Notes: generated from the sequence alone by a model not told the origin. Counted from the stretch's first letter, positions 27,407-35,535 are shown. The stretch: DNA of 35,652 bases from Candidatus Blautia excrementipullorum (GCA_019118645.1 DWYN01000160.1:1-35652), one strand, 5' to 3'. Translations and numbers: made by a program.

Positions 27407-28570
27407 TTACTTCTGTATTTCCAGCAGCTTGGACTTCAGCTCGTTTTCCATACGCATCATTTCCGTCTCCGCCGCCTGTCGTCTGATTCTTCCTTCTTTC
27501 TGGATTTTCATCACCTCATCCAACGTCTGAATCAGCTGGGCGTTGGTCTGTTTCAGTGTATCCATATCGACAATTCCGCGCTCAGATTCTTTTGCTGTCT
27601 CCACAGACGCCATATGAAGAGTCTCTGCGTTTTTTCGCAGAAGCTCATTTGTCACATCCGATACCTGACGCTGGGCCTGGGCAGCCTCAGTGGAATGGGC
27701 AATGCCGAGAGCGAGAACCATCTGGCTTTTCCAGAGAGGAATCGTATTGACCAGGGTTGTCTGGATCTTTTCCGCCATCATAATATCGTTATTCTGCACC
27801 AGACGAATCTGCGGAGCTGTCTGAAGGGAAATCATCCTGGTCAGCTCCAGGTCATGGATCTTTTTCTCAAAGCGGCCGCATTTGCTGTCCAGATCCTTGG
27901 CCGCCTGTGCATCCTCCGGAAGTCCGCTCAGCCGCGCCTTTTCTTCCAGATCTCTGAGCTTTCCCGACCTTGTGGCAGCCAGGCTTTTTTTACCCGCCAG
28001 AATATACATGGAAAGCTCTTTAAAATAAAGCAGGTTCTGCTCGTACATTTTGTCCATCATAGCGGAATCTTTCAGAAGACGTACCTGGTGCTTTTCAAGA
28101 GATTCCATTATTTTTTCCACATTGGCGGCCGCCTTGTCATATTTATTTTTCAGATTTTCAATTTTATTTGCCTGCTTGCGAAAAAATCCAAAAATCCCTT
28201 TTTCTTCTTCTGCGTCAAATCCTTTCAGCTCTCCCACCACATTTGTCAGCAGTTCTCCCACTTCACCCAGATCCTGGGATTTTACGCTGCTGAGGGCTTC
28301 GTCGGAAAAATCCGCCATTTTCTTTTGCGTTCCGGCGCCGTACTGCATAATCTGCGAAGTATTTTCCACGTCTATTTTTGCGGCAAAGGTATTTACCATC
28401 TCCTGCTCTTCCGGGGTGAGAACCGTTTTCGCCATTTCCTTCTGCACTTCGTCCATCCCCTGCATTTCTTCCATCAATACCGGGGCGGAAGGCTCTGTCT
28501 TCTTTTCTTCCATAAGATCCGGTTCCAGTGTCAGAGACGGCATCGGCATACCTTTTCTTTCATCAACCAT
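27407..28570 (-). CDS. TelA/KlaA-family toxic anion resistance protein
   Basis: The 387-residue cytoplasmic protein is almost wholly alpha-helical with long coiled-coil stretches. It matches the TelA family by KKSLAATRSGKLRDLEEKARLSG, the helix with RMISLQTAPQIRLVQNND, and the core TTLVNTIPLWKSQMVLALGI. Family members were named for plasmid tellurite resistance, but chromosomal copies in Firmicutes are common and act in poorly understood envelope-stress functions. It follows the XpaC-like gene by 16 nt, so the pair is one operon. The N-terminal 60 residues are acidic and probably disordered. Actual anion resistance cannot be claimed. Confidence 0.92.
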   Translation of the reverse strand: MVDERKGMPMPSLTLEPDLMEEKKTEPSAPVLMEEMQGMDEVQKEMAKTVLTPEEQEMVNTFAAKIDVENTSQIMQYGAGTQKKMADFSDEALSSVKSQDLGEVGELLTNVVGELKGFDAEEEKGIFGFFRKQANKIENLKNKYDKAAANVEKIMESLEKHQVRLLKDSAMMDKMYEQNLLYFKELSMYILAGKKSLAATRSGKLRDLEEKARLSGLPEDAQAAKDLDSKCGRFEKKIHDLELTRMISLQTAPQIRLVQNNDIMMAEKIQTTLVNTIPLWKSQMVLALGIAHSTEAAQAQRQVSDVTNELLRKNAETLHMASVETAKESERGIVDMDTLKQTNAQLIQTLDEVMKIQKEGRIRRQAAETEMMRMENELKSKLLEIQK

Positions 28571-28586
28571 ATTTTTCTCCTTTTGC

Positions 28587-29756
28587 TTATTTGTTCTGCT
28601 GTTTTACAAAATCGCTGTTTTTCAGTCCTTCCTGCGCAAGCATGGTATGCAGGACGGAGATATCGCTGGAAACGTCCCAGGCCGTATCCTGAAAAACGGA
28701 ATCCAGGAGTTTTCCAAAAGCATCATTCAATGTATCCAGCGTTTCCTCTATTTCTTTTTTGGAGCTGAGGATCGTCTCTCCCTGGACAGGCTGGCTGTCC
28801 ATATCCTCGTAGGCATCCAAAAGCTTTACGGTCATCGGAAGGTAATAATCCATCATTCGCCTGAGATCCGGAATAATCTCAGGATGTTCCAGGGCCCTTT
28901 CAAAAATTTTATCAACAATCTTCTCCATTCTGTCAATCTTTGCCGAAATCTCTTCTCCCGGAATTGCATCGTTGCTTTTGCGGATTTTTTCGAGAAATTC
29001 TTCTCCCCGTTTCAGCACCTCCTGAACCTGCGGCGAAGCCTTCTCCCGCTCTGCAGTCTCCTCTTCCTCCTGCTGTTTCCTCCGTTCCAGCGCTTTCTGT
29101 GTTTCCTCATACTGCTGATAGGTTTCCCTGCTGGTAATCAGACATGTTTCCGTTCTGTCCACACTGCCTTCCAAAAACCAGCCTGCCTTTATCATCTTTT
29201 TTATATCCCGCTTTACAAATTTCACTGATCTGCCCACAGCAGAAGACAGCTTGTGAAAATCACAGTATGTTCTTGTCCCCAAAGCGCGAATATACTTTTT
29301 AAATCTTCCCAGCCGACCGAGCAGAGAGCAGCCCCTAAAAAGCATCACGAGGCCTGCGGCGGTCCCTGCCAGCGTCACTGCGGTAGACACCGGATTGCTT
29401 CTCGCCATCACGGCCTGGAGAATCTGCACTGCCAGCAGCGCAATTGCCATGCTTCCTGCCAGTATGCTTCCAAAAACGATAAAAAGAATACTTTTTACCC
29501 GCTCTCCGCCGAGTTTTGCGTATAAATCCTGATTCTGAAGCGCTTCTCCAAAGGAAGAGCCGGACCGTGTCTCTTTCTGATACTGATTGAGGGTCTTATT
29601 AACCATTTGCGTGATGGACTGGTTCAGCTTCTGATAATTTCTGGAATCCACCGCTTTTTCTATGATTTTCTGTACTTCCCGGGCTTTCTCCTCTATGTCG
29701 TAAAAATGAAATTCGCCTGTCTTTCTGTTTTGTTCTTTTTCTTTTCTGCCGTCCAT
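28587..29756 (-). CDS. XpaC-like (5-bromo-4-chloroindolyl phosphate hydrolysis family) membrane protein
   Basis: The protein of about 389 residues has a helical N-terminal region, two hydrophobic segments (about 87-112 and 124-142), then a domain with GTRTYCDFHKLSSAVGRS and VKRDIKKMIKAGWFLEGSVD typical of the XpaC-like family. A charged coiled coil follows (about 215-260, many Glu/Lys/Arg/Gln), and a helical C-terminus. The original XpaC was linked to dye-phosphate hydrolysis, but no phosphatase motif is visible. Start: ATG 29756 has GGAG 6 nt upstream; the ATG at 29768 has no ribosome binding site. The partner gene downstream is TelA-like, a pairing I know from other Clostridia. Confidence 0.87.
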   Translation of the reverse strand: MDGRKEKEQNRKTGEFHFYDIEEKAREVQKIIEKAVDSRNYQKLNQSITQMVNKTLNQYQKETRSGSSFGEALQNQDLYAKLGGERVKSILFIVFGSILAGSMAIALLAVQILQAVMARSNPVSTAVTLAGTAAGLVMLFRGCSLLGRLGRFKKYIRALGTRTYCDFHKLSSAVGRSVKFVKRDIKKMIKAGWFLEGSVDRTETCLITSRETYQQYEETQKALERRKQQEEEETAEREKASPQVQEVLKRGEEFLEKIRKSNDAIPGEEISAKIDRMEKIVDKIFERALEHPEIIPDLRRMMDYYLPMTVKLLDAYEDMDSQPVQGETILSSKKEIEETLDTLNDAFGKLLDSVFQDTAWDVSSDISVLHTMLAQEGLKNSDFVKQQNK

Positions 29757-29804
29757 TTCCGTCTCCATGGGATTGAAGCATTTTCTTAATTTCTGTCTTT
29801 TTTC

Positions 29805-29833
29805 ATTATACCTAAGTGCCGGGTAAAATACAA
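29805..29833 (-). promoter_or_regulatory. Promoter of the xpaC-telA operon
   Basis: On the - strand TTGTAT (29828-29833), 17 bp, TATAAT (29805-29810). It is back to back with the ilvE promoter; the two -35 boxes are 7 bp apart. Confidence 0.82.
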
Positions 29834-29840
29834 GTTTTCG

Positions 29841-29869
29841 TTGAAGTCACCAGATAAAAGTGCTAAGAT
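29841..29869 (+). promoter_or_regulatory. ilvE promoter
   Basis: TTGAAG (29841-29846), 17 bp, TAAGAT (29864-29869), about 42 nt before the ATG. No T-box, attenuator or convincing CodY box was found in the short leader. Confidence 0.72.
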
Positions 29870-29911
29870 AAATGAAAAGAATTCAAGTTACCAATCGAGG
29901 AGGAAATAATT

Positions 29912-30937
29912 ATGGAAAAAAAGAACATTGACTGGGGTAATCTTGGCTTCGGTTACGTCCAGACAGATTATCGCTACGTATCCGATTTCAAAAATGGCTC
30001 CTGGGATGAAGGACGTCTTACAGAAGACGCAAATGTAGTGATCAACGAATGTGCCGGCGTTCTTCAGTATGCGCAGACTGTTTTTGAAGGAATGAAAGCC
30101 TACACAACAGAGGACGGACGCATCGTAACCTTCCGTCCCGACCTGAATGCAGAACGTATGGAAAACTCCGCAAAAAGGCTTGAAATGCCTGTGTTCCCAA
30201 AAGACCGCTTTATACAGGCTGTCATTGATACAGTAAAGGCAAACGCCGCTTACGTTCCCCCATACGGCTCCGGGGCGACTCTTTACATCCGTCCTTATAT
30301 GTTCGGCTCCAATCCTGTAATCGGCGTGAAACCTGCAGACGAATATCAGTTCCGTGTATTCACCACCCCTGTAGGTCCATACTTCAAGGGCGGCGTAAAG
30401 CCGATCACAATCTGTGTATCTGATTTTGACCGTGCCGCGCCTCACGGAACAGGCCATATCAAAGCCGGTCTGAACTATGCCATGAGCATGCATGCGATCA
30501 TGGAAGCGCACCGCAACGGTTTCGACGAAAACATGTATCTTGACGCGGCAACCAGAACAAAGGTTGAAGAAACAGGCGGAGCCAACTTCCTGTTTGTCAC
30601 AAAAGACAACAAGGTAGTTACTCCAAAATCAGGCAGCATTCTTCCTTCCATCACGCGCCGTTCTCTGATCTATGTGGCAGAACACTACCTTGGTCTTGAG
30701 GTGGAAGAGCGTGAGGTTTATTTTGACGAGGTAAAAGATTTTGCTGAGTGCGGCCTGTGCGGAACGGCTGCTGTCATCTCTCCGGTAGGAAAGATCGTAG
30801 ACCACGGCAGCGAAATCTGCTTCCCATCCGGAATGACTGAGATGGGCCCGGTAACCAAAAAGCTGTATGATACACTGACAGGCATTCAGATGGGCCGCAT
30901 CGAAGCGCCGGAAGGATGGATTCAGGTAATCGAATAG
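29912..30937 (+). CDS. ilvE: Branched-chain amino acid aminotransferase
   Basis: The 341-residue fold-type IV PLP enzyme interconverts Leu/Ile/Val and their 2-oxo acids. Landmarks are QTVFEGMKAY near 58, the PLP-lysine segment GHIKAGLNYAMS near 185, LDAATRTKVEETGGANFLFV, and the C-terminal GTAAVISPVG. Length and wording match the BCAT group of eukaryote-like bacterial enzymes (340-360 residues) rather than the 300-residue E. coli form. GGAGG precedes the ATG. It is a single-gene unit with its own promoter and terminator. CodY, encoded in this window, commonly controls such genes, but no site is evident here. Confidence 0.95.
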   Translation: MEKKNIDWGNLGFGYVQTDYRYVSDFKNGSWDEGRLTEDANVVINECAGVLQYAQTVFEGMKAYTTEDGRIVTFRPDLNAERMENSAKRLEMPVFPKDRFIQAVIDTVKANAAYVPPYGSGATLYIRPYMFGSNPVIGVKPADEYQFRVFTTPVGPYFKGGVKPITICVSDFDRAAPHGTGHIKAGLNYAMSMHAIMEAHRNGFDENMYLDAATRTKVEETGGANFLFVTKDNKVVTPKSGSILPSITRRSLIYVAEHYLGLEVEEREVYFDEVKDFAECGLCGTAAVISPVGKIVDHGSEICFPSGMTEMGPVTKKLYDTLTGIQMGRIEAPEGWIQVIE

Positions 30938-30994
30938 TTTTCGCTGTGACAGTTTTTCCGCAGCAGAAAGCTTTGATCTGACATTTTCTTTACC

Positions 30995-31040
30995 AAAAAA
31001 GGATTTCATTCCGGAAATATTCCGGAGCGAAATCCTTTTT
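30995..31040. terminator. Bidirectional terminator between ilvE and folA
   Basis: A stem of about 20 bp (AAAAAAGGATTTC..TTCCGGAA with TTCCGG..GAAATCCTTTTT) has a 3-nt loop and A- and T-runs at the two ends. It can end both convergent transcripts. Confidence 0.94.
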
Positions 31041-31061
31041 CTGTTCAGTCGTTAAATTTCT

Positions 31062-31553
31062 TTATTTCTCTCTTTTGTATGTCACATACTCATACTCCAG
31101 GTCAAAGTAAGTCTGTTCCTCGCTTCTGGATACTACCTGCCATTCCGGCATTTCATCCAGATTCGGGAAATAGCGGTCCGCCTCATAGGCGAAGTCAATC
31201 TTTGTCACAATAGCTGTGTCGCAGTATGGAAGAAGCTGTTTGTACACACTGTCTCCCCCAACACAGTACACATCGTCAGAAGGATATTTTTTTATCTCTT
31301 CCAGAAGTTCCTCTATAGAATGCGTCACAATCGCATCTTTTACCTTGAAATCTTTATTTCCCGTAAGTACAATATTGGTTCTGTTCTTCAAAGGCAGTCC
31401 CCCCGGAAATGTCTCCAGAGTTTTTCTCCCCAGGACAACCACTTTGCCTGTGGTCTCCTGACGGAACATTTTCATGTCTGCCGGAATGCTTACAAGAAGC
31501 TTATTGTCCTTTCCAATGCCCCAGTTTTTGTCTGCTGCCACAATCAATTTCAT
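31062..31553 (-). CDS. folA: Dihydrofolate reductase
   Basis: The 163-residue enzyme reduces dihydrofolate to tetrahydrofolate with NADPH. The N-terminus LIVAADKNWGIGKDNKL, active-site acid Asp26 in SIPADMKMFR, VVLGRKTLETFP and the NADPH loop YCVGGDSVYKQLLP are all present. The length is normal. It follows thyA by 94 nt, a classic thyA-folA pairing in which DHFR recycles the dihydrofolate that thymidylate synthase makes. It also feeds the formyl-THF pool that the ZTP riboswitch elsewhere in the window reports on. Confidence 0.98.
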   Translation of the reverse strand: MKLIVAADKNWGIGKDNKLLVSIPADMKMFRQETTGKVVVLGRKTLETFPGGLPLKNRTNIVLTGNKDFKVKDAIVTHSIEELLEEIKKYPSDDVYCVGGDSVYKQLLPYCDTAIVTKIDFAYEADRYFPNLDEMPEWQVVSRSEEQTYFDLEYEYVTYKREK

Positions 31554-31647
31554 TTATGCTTCCTCTTTTCCCTTTATTTTACCTTATCGCTCAGCCTTCC
31601 GGACACAGAAATTCCTTCTCTTTCCGGCCGGCAGGACAGTCTTTTTT

Positions 31648-32496
31648 CTAAATCGCGATCGGAATATTCCTGATCTGCGGACCGGCCTGATAGTTTTCCA
31701 CAATCAGATCGTCTGTCGTAAAATCATAAAAATCCTTTATCTCCGGATTCAGTTTTACAACCGGGGCCGGATAAGGAGTTCTTGCGATAAGTTCTTTTAT
31801 CACCGGGATATGTCTGTCATAAATATGGCAGTCAGAAATTACATGTACCAGTTCTCCTGCCTCCATACCGCACACCTGCGCGAACATCATCAGCAGGATA
31901 GAATACTGACATACATTCCAGTTATTTGCCGCCAGGATATCCTGCGACCGCTGGTTCAGAATAGCGTTCAGGGTCAGCTTTTCTTTTCCAGGCTCCTTTG
32001 TTACATTAAATGTCATGGAATAAGCGCAGGGGTAGAGATGCATTTCATGAAGATCCTGGTGCACGTAAATATTCGTCATGATTCTTCTGCTGTAAGGATT
32101 ATTTTTTAAATCATACAGCACTCTGTCCACCTGATCCATCAGTCCTTCTTTATACTGATGCTTTACCTGCATCTGATAGCCGTACGCTTTTCCGATAGAG
32201 CCGCTTTCGTCCGCCCAGCTGTCCCAGATATGGCTGTGAAGGTCATGGATGTTATTGGATTTCTTCTGCCAGATCCAGAGAATTTCATCCATAGCGCTTT
32301 TCAGAGCGGTCTTTCTGAGTGTAAGCGCCGGAAATTCCTTTCGAAGATCATAACGGTTCACAACCCCGAATTTCTTGATTGTATAAGCGGGAGTCCCGTC
32401 TTCCCATACAGGGCGTACCTTTTCCCCCTCCGTGCTTGTTCCGTTTTCGATCACATCTCTGCACATATTAATAAAAATAGTATCTGCTGCGCTCAT
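31648..32496 (-). CDS. thyA: Thymidylate synthase, divergent ThyA form
   Basis: The 282-residue protein methylates dUMP to dTMP with methylene-THF. The nucleophile is Cys157 (HLYPCAYS), and the dUMP phosphate arginines Arg137/138 (SRRIM) and RSQD (183-186) are present. It differs from E. coli ThyA: PPCHAFFQ is replaced by YPCAYSMTF, and LGVPFN by AANNWN, with the uracil-binding Asn kept as Asn194. ELLWIWQ-like, HIWDSW and YDFTTDDL segments place it nearer the Bacillus subtilis ThyA/phage phi3T group. AAAGGAGG precedes the ATG. Its promoter and the downstream folA make a two-gene folate/dTMP operon. Confidence 0.95.
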   Translation of the reverse strand: MSAADTIFINMCRDVIENGTSTEGEKVRPVWEDGTPAYTIKKFGVVNRYDLRKEFPALTLRKTALKSAMDEILWIWQKKSNNIHDLHSHIWDSWADESGSIGKAYGYQMQVKHQYKEGLMDQVDRVLYDLKNNPYSRRIMTNIYVHQDLHEMHLYPCAYSMTFNVTKEPGKEKLTLNAILNQRSQDILAANNWNVCQYSILLMMFAQVCGMEAGELVHVISDCHIYDRHIPVIKELIARTPYPAPVVKLNPEIKDFYDFTTDDLIVENYQAGPQIRNIPIAI

Positions 32497-32557
32497 GTGC
32501 GCCTCCTTTCGCCCGGAAATTTCAGGTCCTATGTTCTTTTGCCGATCAACTTTTCTT

Positions 32558-32586
32558 ATTGTATCACGGTTTCGTTTTTATGACTA
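32558..32586 (-). promoter_or_regulatory. thyA-folA promoter
   Basis: On the - strand TAGTCA (32581-32586), 17 bp, TACAAT (32558-32563), with a TG extension just before the -10. Confidence 0.68.
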
Positions 32587-32615
32587 CCTTTTTTTGCCTG
32601 CCGTCTCCCCGGCTC

Positions 32616-32644
32616 TTTACATTTTAAATTTCACATGCTATATT
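32616..32644 (+). promoter_or_regulatory. Promoter abutting the VanZ-like gene
   Basis: TTTACA (32616-32621), 17 bp, TATATT (32639-32644). Only 7 nt separate the -10 from the ATG, so the transcript would start at or within a base of the start codon. Confidence 0.68.
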
Positions 32645-32651
32645 TATACCC

Positions 32652-33194
32652 ATGAAACTTTTAATTGCTTTATTAAAACCACTTTCGTTTCTTCCGGCGC
32701 TGCTGATGATGTACGTTATTTTTTCATTTTCTGCCCAGACCGGGGAGGTGTCCGGGGAATTAAGCTATAAAATCAGCTATCAGATCGTAGAAACGAAAAA
32801 TGAACTTTTAAATACCGGAAAAAGTTATGACGAACTGGCATATGAAGCGGAATCCATCCACTATTATGTCCGGAAGGCCGCCCATATGACAGAATACTGC
32901 CTGCTTGCCATAGCAATCTCTTTTCCTCTTTATGTTTACAGAGTAAGAGGTTTCTGGCTCTTTATTCTGGCGGGGATTCTCTGCGTAGGTTTCGCCGGTC
33001 TTGATGAATATCATCAGTCCTTTGTGTCCGGCAGAACGCCCGGCATCCGGGACGTTGGCTTTGACAGCCTGGGAGCACTGATTGGAATTCTGCTGGTCCA
33101 GCTGTTCTGCTGGTCCACTCTGCACAATCCCAACCTGCCGAAAAGCTCGCGAAAAAAATCACATACGTCAAAAAAACGCCGCAGACGCTCCTGA
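32652..33194 (+). CDS. VanZ-like family integral membrane protein
   Basis: The 180-residue protein has the VanZ-like layout: hydrophobic N-terminal helix (about 9-29) with the family segment FSAQTGEVSG, a loop, then YYVRKAAHMTEYCLLAIAI (His-containing helix, about 74-96), a third helix (about 100-120) and DEYHQSFVSGRTPGIRDVGFDSLGALIG leading into the last helix. The C-terminal tail is strongly basic (KKRRRRS). VanZ gives low-level teicoplanin resistance in one setting, but most relatives are of unknown function and no van genes are nearby. There is no ribosome binding site; the mRNA looks leaderless. The downstream terminator overlaps its last codons. Confidence 0.88.
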   Translation: MKLLIALLKPLSFLPALLMMYVIFSFSAQTGEVSGELSYKISYQIVETKNELLNTGKSYDELAYEAESIHYYVRKAAHMTEYCLLAIAISFPLYVYRVRGFWLFILAGILCVGFAGLDEYHQSFVSGRTPGIRDVGFDSLGALIGILLVQLFCWSTLHNPNLPKSSRKKSHTSKKRRRRS

Positions 33195-33215
33195 ACGGTT
33201 CTCTGCGGCATTTTT
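33178..33215. terminator. Bidirectional terminator overlapping the VanZ-like 3' end
   Basis: GCCGCAGA (33178-33185) pairs with TCTGCGGC (33202-33209), followed by ATTTTT and preceded by AAAAAA. The left arm lies within the coding sequence. Confidence 0.85.
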
Positions 33216-33244
33216 CTCTCCATATATCCGGCTGATTTTCCTGA

Positions 33245-33745
33245 CTACTCCTCCGGGGAATTTTCTCCGGCATTTTCTTCCCCGTCAGTCGTTTCTCCGG
33301 AGGTTTCTTCCTCTCTGTCTGAAAGCGCTTCTGTCAGTCTGGCGCGTTCTGCTATGCTCATGGTTTTTTTCTCCGGAGCCTCTGCCGGCTGGGGATGTTC
33401 CCGGCGCTCCTTCTCCTCCGACTCTCTCTTTTCTTTTTCTTTTTTTATAAGATTTTTAACGCCTACTGCAAGTATCACTGCGCCTACAATAAAGAAACCT
33501 GCTCCTGCGGCAAAAAATCCCCAGCTTCCGCCGTCCACGCCTTTCAGCACGTTCTCGCAAAGCCTGTAGCCCGTATATAAAAGATACAATCCCGCTGCAA
33601 TCATCAAAATGCAGCTTCTGGTAGGAAGCCCGCCTTTTTCATTCCCGGCCTGTTCTGCCGGCTCTTCGTTGTTCTCTGCGGTCTGTTCTGTCTGTCCTGC
33701 TGTTATTTTCTGCTCCTCTTCGGGAGTTCTGTTTTTGTCTTCCAT
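33245..33745 (-). CDS. Hypothetical two-helix membrane protein
   Basis: The 166-residue protein has a Glu/Gln-rich disordered N-terminus (1-40), two transmembrane segments (about 44-58 and 73-97, the second Gly/Ala-rich) and a charged cytoplasm-like C-terminus with KKEKEKRESEEKERRE (coiled coil) and an acidic end. A short patch KTMSIAERARLTEAL near 127-141 is the only non-repetitive soluble part. I do not recognise a family. AAAGGAG precedes the ATG. It is convergent with the VanZ-like gene and 97 nt downstream of malQ; no terminator or promoter is evident in that gap, so cotranscription with malQ is possible. Confidence 0.75.
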   Translation of the reverse strand: MEDKNRTPEEEQKITAGQTEQTAENNEEPAEQAGNEKGGLPTRSCILMIAAGLYLLYTGYRLCENVLKGVDGGSWGFFAAGAGFFIVGAVILAVGVKNLIKKEKEKRESEEKERREHPQPAEAPEKKTMSIAERARLTEALSDREEETSGETTDGEENAGENSPEE

Positions 33746-33842
33746 TTGTTTCTCCTTTTATTTCCCTTTGTCGGTAATCTGAACTGCTTTTATGTATGTT
33801 CTTTTAATCAGAATAATCTGCTTTCACTTTCATCCGGCTGGC

Positions 33843-35336
33843 TTATCCTTCCTCATAGAAGCGTCCGTACAGTACGCTCAGAGCCCGCATGCGCTTCAGA
33901 ATCTGATCTGTAAGCTGCCCCCTCCTTAGTCTCCATTTCCAGTTGTTTCCAAGAGTAGATGGAACGTTCATTCTTGCCTCGTTTCCCAGGCAAAGGTAGT
34001 CCTGCAGAGGGATAATGCACAAATCAGCCACACTGGCATGGGCAGCGCGGATCAGCCCCCACACACATGTATTCAGATCTTTGTCCTCACAGTCAATATA
34101 TGACCGGACAAATCTGCTGTCATGCTCATTCAGCCCTTCCAGCCATCCTCGCGTAGTCTCATTATCATGTGTTCCCGTATAAACCACACAGTTCTTTTCA
34201 TACTTATACGGAAGATAGCAGCTGCTTTCACTTTCATCAAAAGCAAACTGAAGTACCTTCATTCCCGGAAATCCACTTTGTTTTACCATTTCCAGGACAC
34301 TCTCCGTCAGAAAGCCAAGATCCTCCGCAATTACCTCAAGGGATTGAATCCTGCTGTTTAAGATATGAAACAGTTCAAGTCCCGGGCCTTTTTCCCAATG
34401 ACCGTTCTCGGCGGTTTTTTCTCCAAAGGGAATTGAATAGTATTCGTCAAATCCGCGGAAATGATCAATTCTCACGATATCGTAAAGTTCCATACAGCGG
34501 AGCATTCTCCGGGTCCACCATAAATACCCTTCTTCTCTGTGCTTTTTCCAGTCATAGAGGGGATTGCCCCATAATTGTCCGGTGGCGGAAAAGGCATCCG
34601 GCGGACAGCCGGCCACGGCCTTCGGGCAGTACTCCTCATCAAACTGAAACAATTCAGGCCTTGCCCAGGCGTCAGCGCTGTCCGGCGCTACATAAATCGG
34701 TACGTCTCCGATAATACGGACGCCTTTTTGATTCACATATTCTTTGAGGCGGGTCCACTGGCAGCTGAAAAGATACTGCTGATAACAATAAAATTCAATT
34801 TCTTCCTTCAGTTCCCGCCGGGCATTCTCTACTGCTTCTGATTTATGATTCTGAAGTTCTTTCGGCCAGTTCATCCAGCTTTTCCCGCCCTGCTGATCTT
34901 TTATCGCCATAAAAAGCCCGTAATCCAGCAGCCAGTGCCCCTGCCGCTTTACAAATTCCTCATATTGACTTTCATTTTTCAGATCTGCTCTTTTGTAGGC
35001 CCTGCGCAGAAGAGCAGATCTGGACTTATATATTTTCTCATAATCTACATAGGAAAAGTTTTCTCCCCAGTCGCAGGCTTCGCACTCCTCACCGGTGAGG
35101 AGTCCTTTCTCTGTCAGTTCCTTCAGATCAATAAAATATGGATTTCCTGCAAAAGTCGAACAGGACTGATAGGGGGAATCCCCGTATCCGGTCGGCCCCA
35201 GCGGAAGAATCTGCCAGTACTGCTGTCCGGCCTCGGCCAGCTGATCTACAAAATCATAAGCCTCTTTTGAAAAACACCCGATCCCGTATTCAGAGGGAAT
35301 ACTGGATACAGGCAGCAAAACTCCGCTTGCTCTCAT
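33843..35336 (-). CDS. malQ: 4-alpha-glucanotransferase (amylomaltase, GH77)
   Basis: The 497-residue cytoplasmic enzyme transfers alpha-1,4-glucan segments in maltodextrin and glycogen metabolism. It has the usual start GVLLPVSSIPSEYGIGCF, LPLGPTGYGDSPYQ, and the three catalytic acids: Asp291 in RIDHFRGF (nucleophile), Glu338 in VIAEDLG (acid/base) and Asp391 in YTGTHDNETTRG (transition-state stabiliser). The length is standard for the bacterial short form. GGAGG 7 nt before the ATG lies inside the preceding small lipoprotein ORF, with which it overlaps by 47 nt. No transporter or regulator of maltose use is in the window. Confidence 0.98.
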   Translation of the reverse strand: MRASGVLLPVSSIPSEYGIGCFSKEAYDFVDQLAEAGQQYWQILPLGPTGYGDSPYQSCSTFAGNPYFIDLKELTEKGLLTGEECEACDWGENFSYVDYEKIYKSRSALLRRAYKRADLKNESQYEEFVKRQGHWLLDYGLFMAIKDQQGGKSWMNWPKELQNHKSEAVENARRELKEEIEFYCYQQYLFSCQWTRLKEYVNQKGVRIIGDVPIYVAPDSADAWARPELFQFDEEYCPKAVAGCPPDAFSATGQLWGNPLYDWKKHREEGYLWWTRRMLRCMELYDIVRIDHFRGFDEYYSIPFGEKTAENGHWEKGPGLELFHILNSRIQSLEVIAEDLGFLTESVLEMVKQSGFPGMKVLQFAFDESESSCYLPYKYEKNCVVYTGTHDNETTRGWLEGLNEHDSRFVRSYIDCEDKDLNTCVWGLIRAAHASVADLCIIPLQDYLCLGNEARMNVPSTLGNNWKWRLRRGQLTDQILKRMRALSVLYGRFYEEG

Positions 35337-35535
35337 TTGTTTTCCTCCGGTTTAAGTTATATTTTCGCAATAAATTCATTATATCAACCAGCTTCTTTTC
35401 GGTCAAGAACAAAGAGAGCTGATCCATTCTGACCAGCTCTCCCCTGTCTTCGTCCCACTCATCCTTTACGCCGCAGCCCGCCAGACATGCAGCGCAAAGA
35501 ATAAGCAGCAAAAGCATCCGACTGCATTTTCTCAT
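35290..35535 (-). CDS. Small predicted lipoprotein overlapping malQ
   Basis: The 81-residue ORF has a clear lipoprotein signal: MRKCSRM, a Leu-rich core and the lipobox LAGC with Cys at residue 21. The mature part would be about 60 residues, acidic at first (KDEWDEDRGE) and then helical and basic. AGGAG lies 8 nt before the ATG, so translation is likely. The last 47 nt overlap malQ in another frame and contain the malQ ribosome binding site, which allows translational coupling. I recognise no family. It may be a 3'-truncated remnant of a longer lipoprotein. The 117 nt upstream to the window end hold no clear promoter on this strand. Confidence 0.6.
   Translation of the reverse strand: MRKCSRMLLLLILCAACLAGCGVKDEWDEDRGELVRMDQLSLFLTEKKLVDIMNLLRKYNLNRRKTNESKRSFAACIQYSL

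Noticed and set aside
27407-28570. Mobile tellurite-resistance locus
   Set aside because: No other ter/tel genes, integrases or repeats nearby; base composition matches its neighbours.
27134-28768. 544-codon + strand open frame
   Set aside because: Antisense to the telA-like gene and part of ispG; composition is that of a shadow frame.
29888-30511. 207-codon - strand open frame
   Set aside because: Antisense to ilvE; Cys/His/Phe-rich shadow composition.
32652-33194. Glycopeptide-resistance determinant
   Set aside because: VanZ-like proteins are common in Firmicutes; no vanA/H/X/R/S genes are present, so a resistance role is unsupported.
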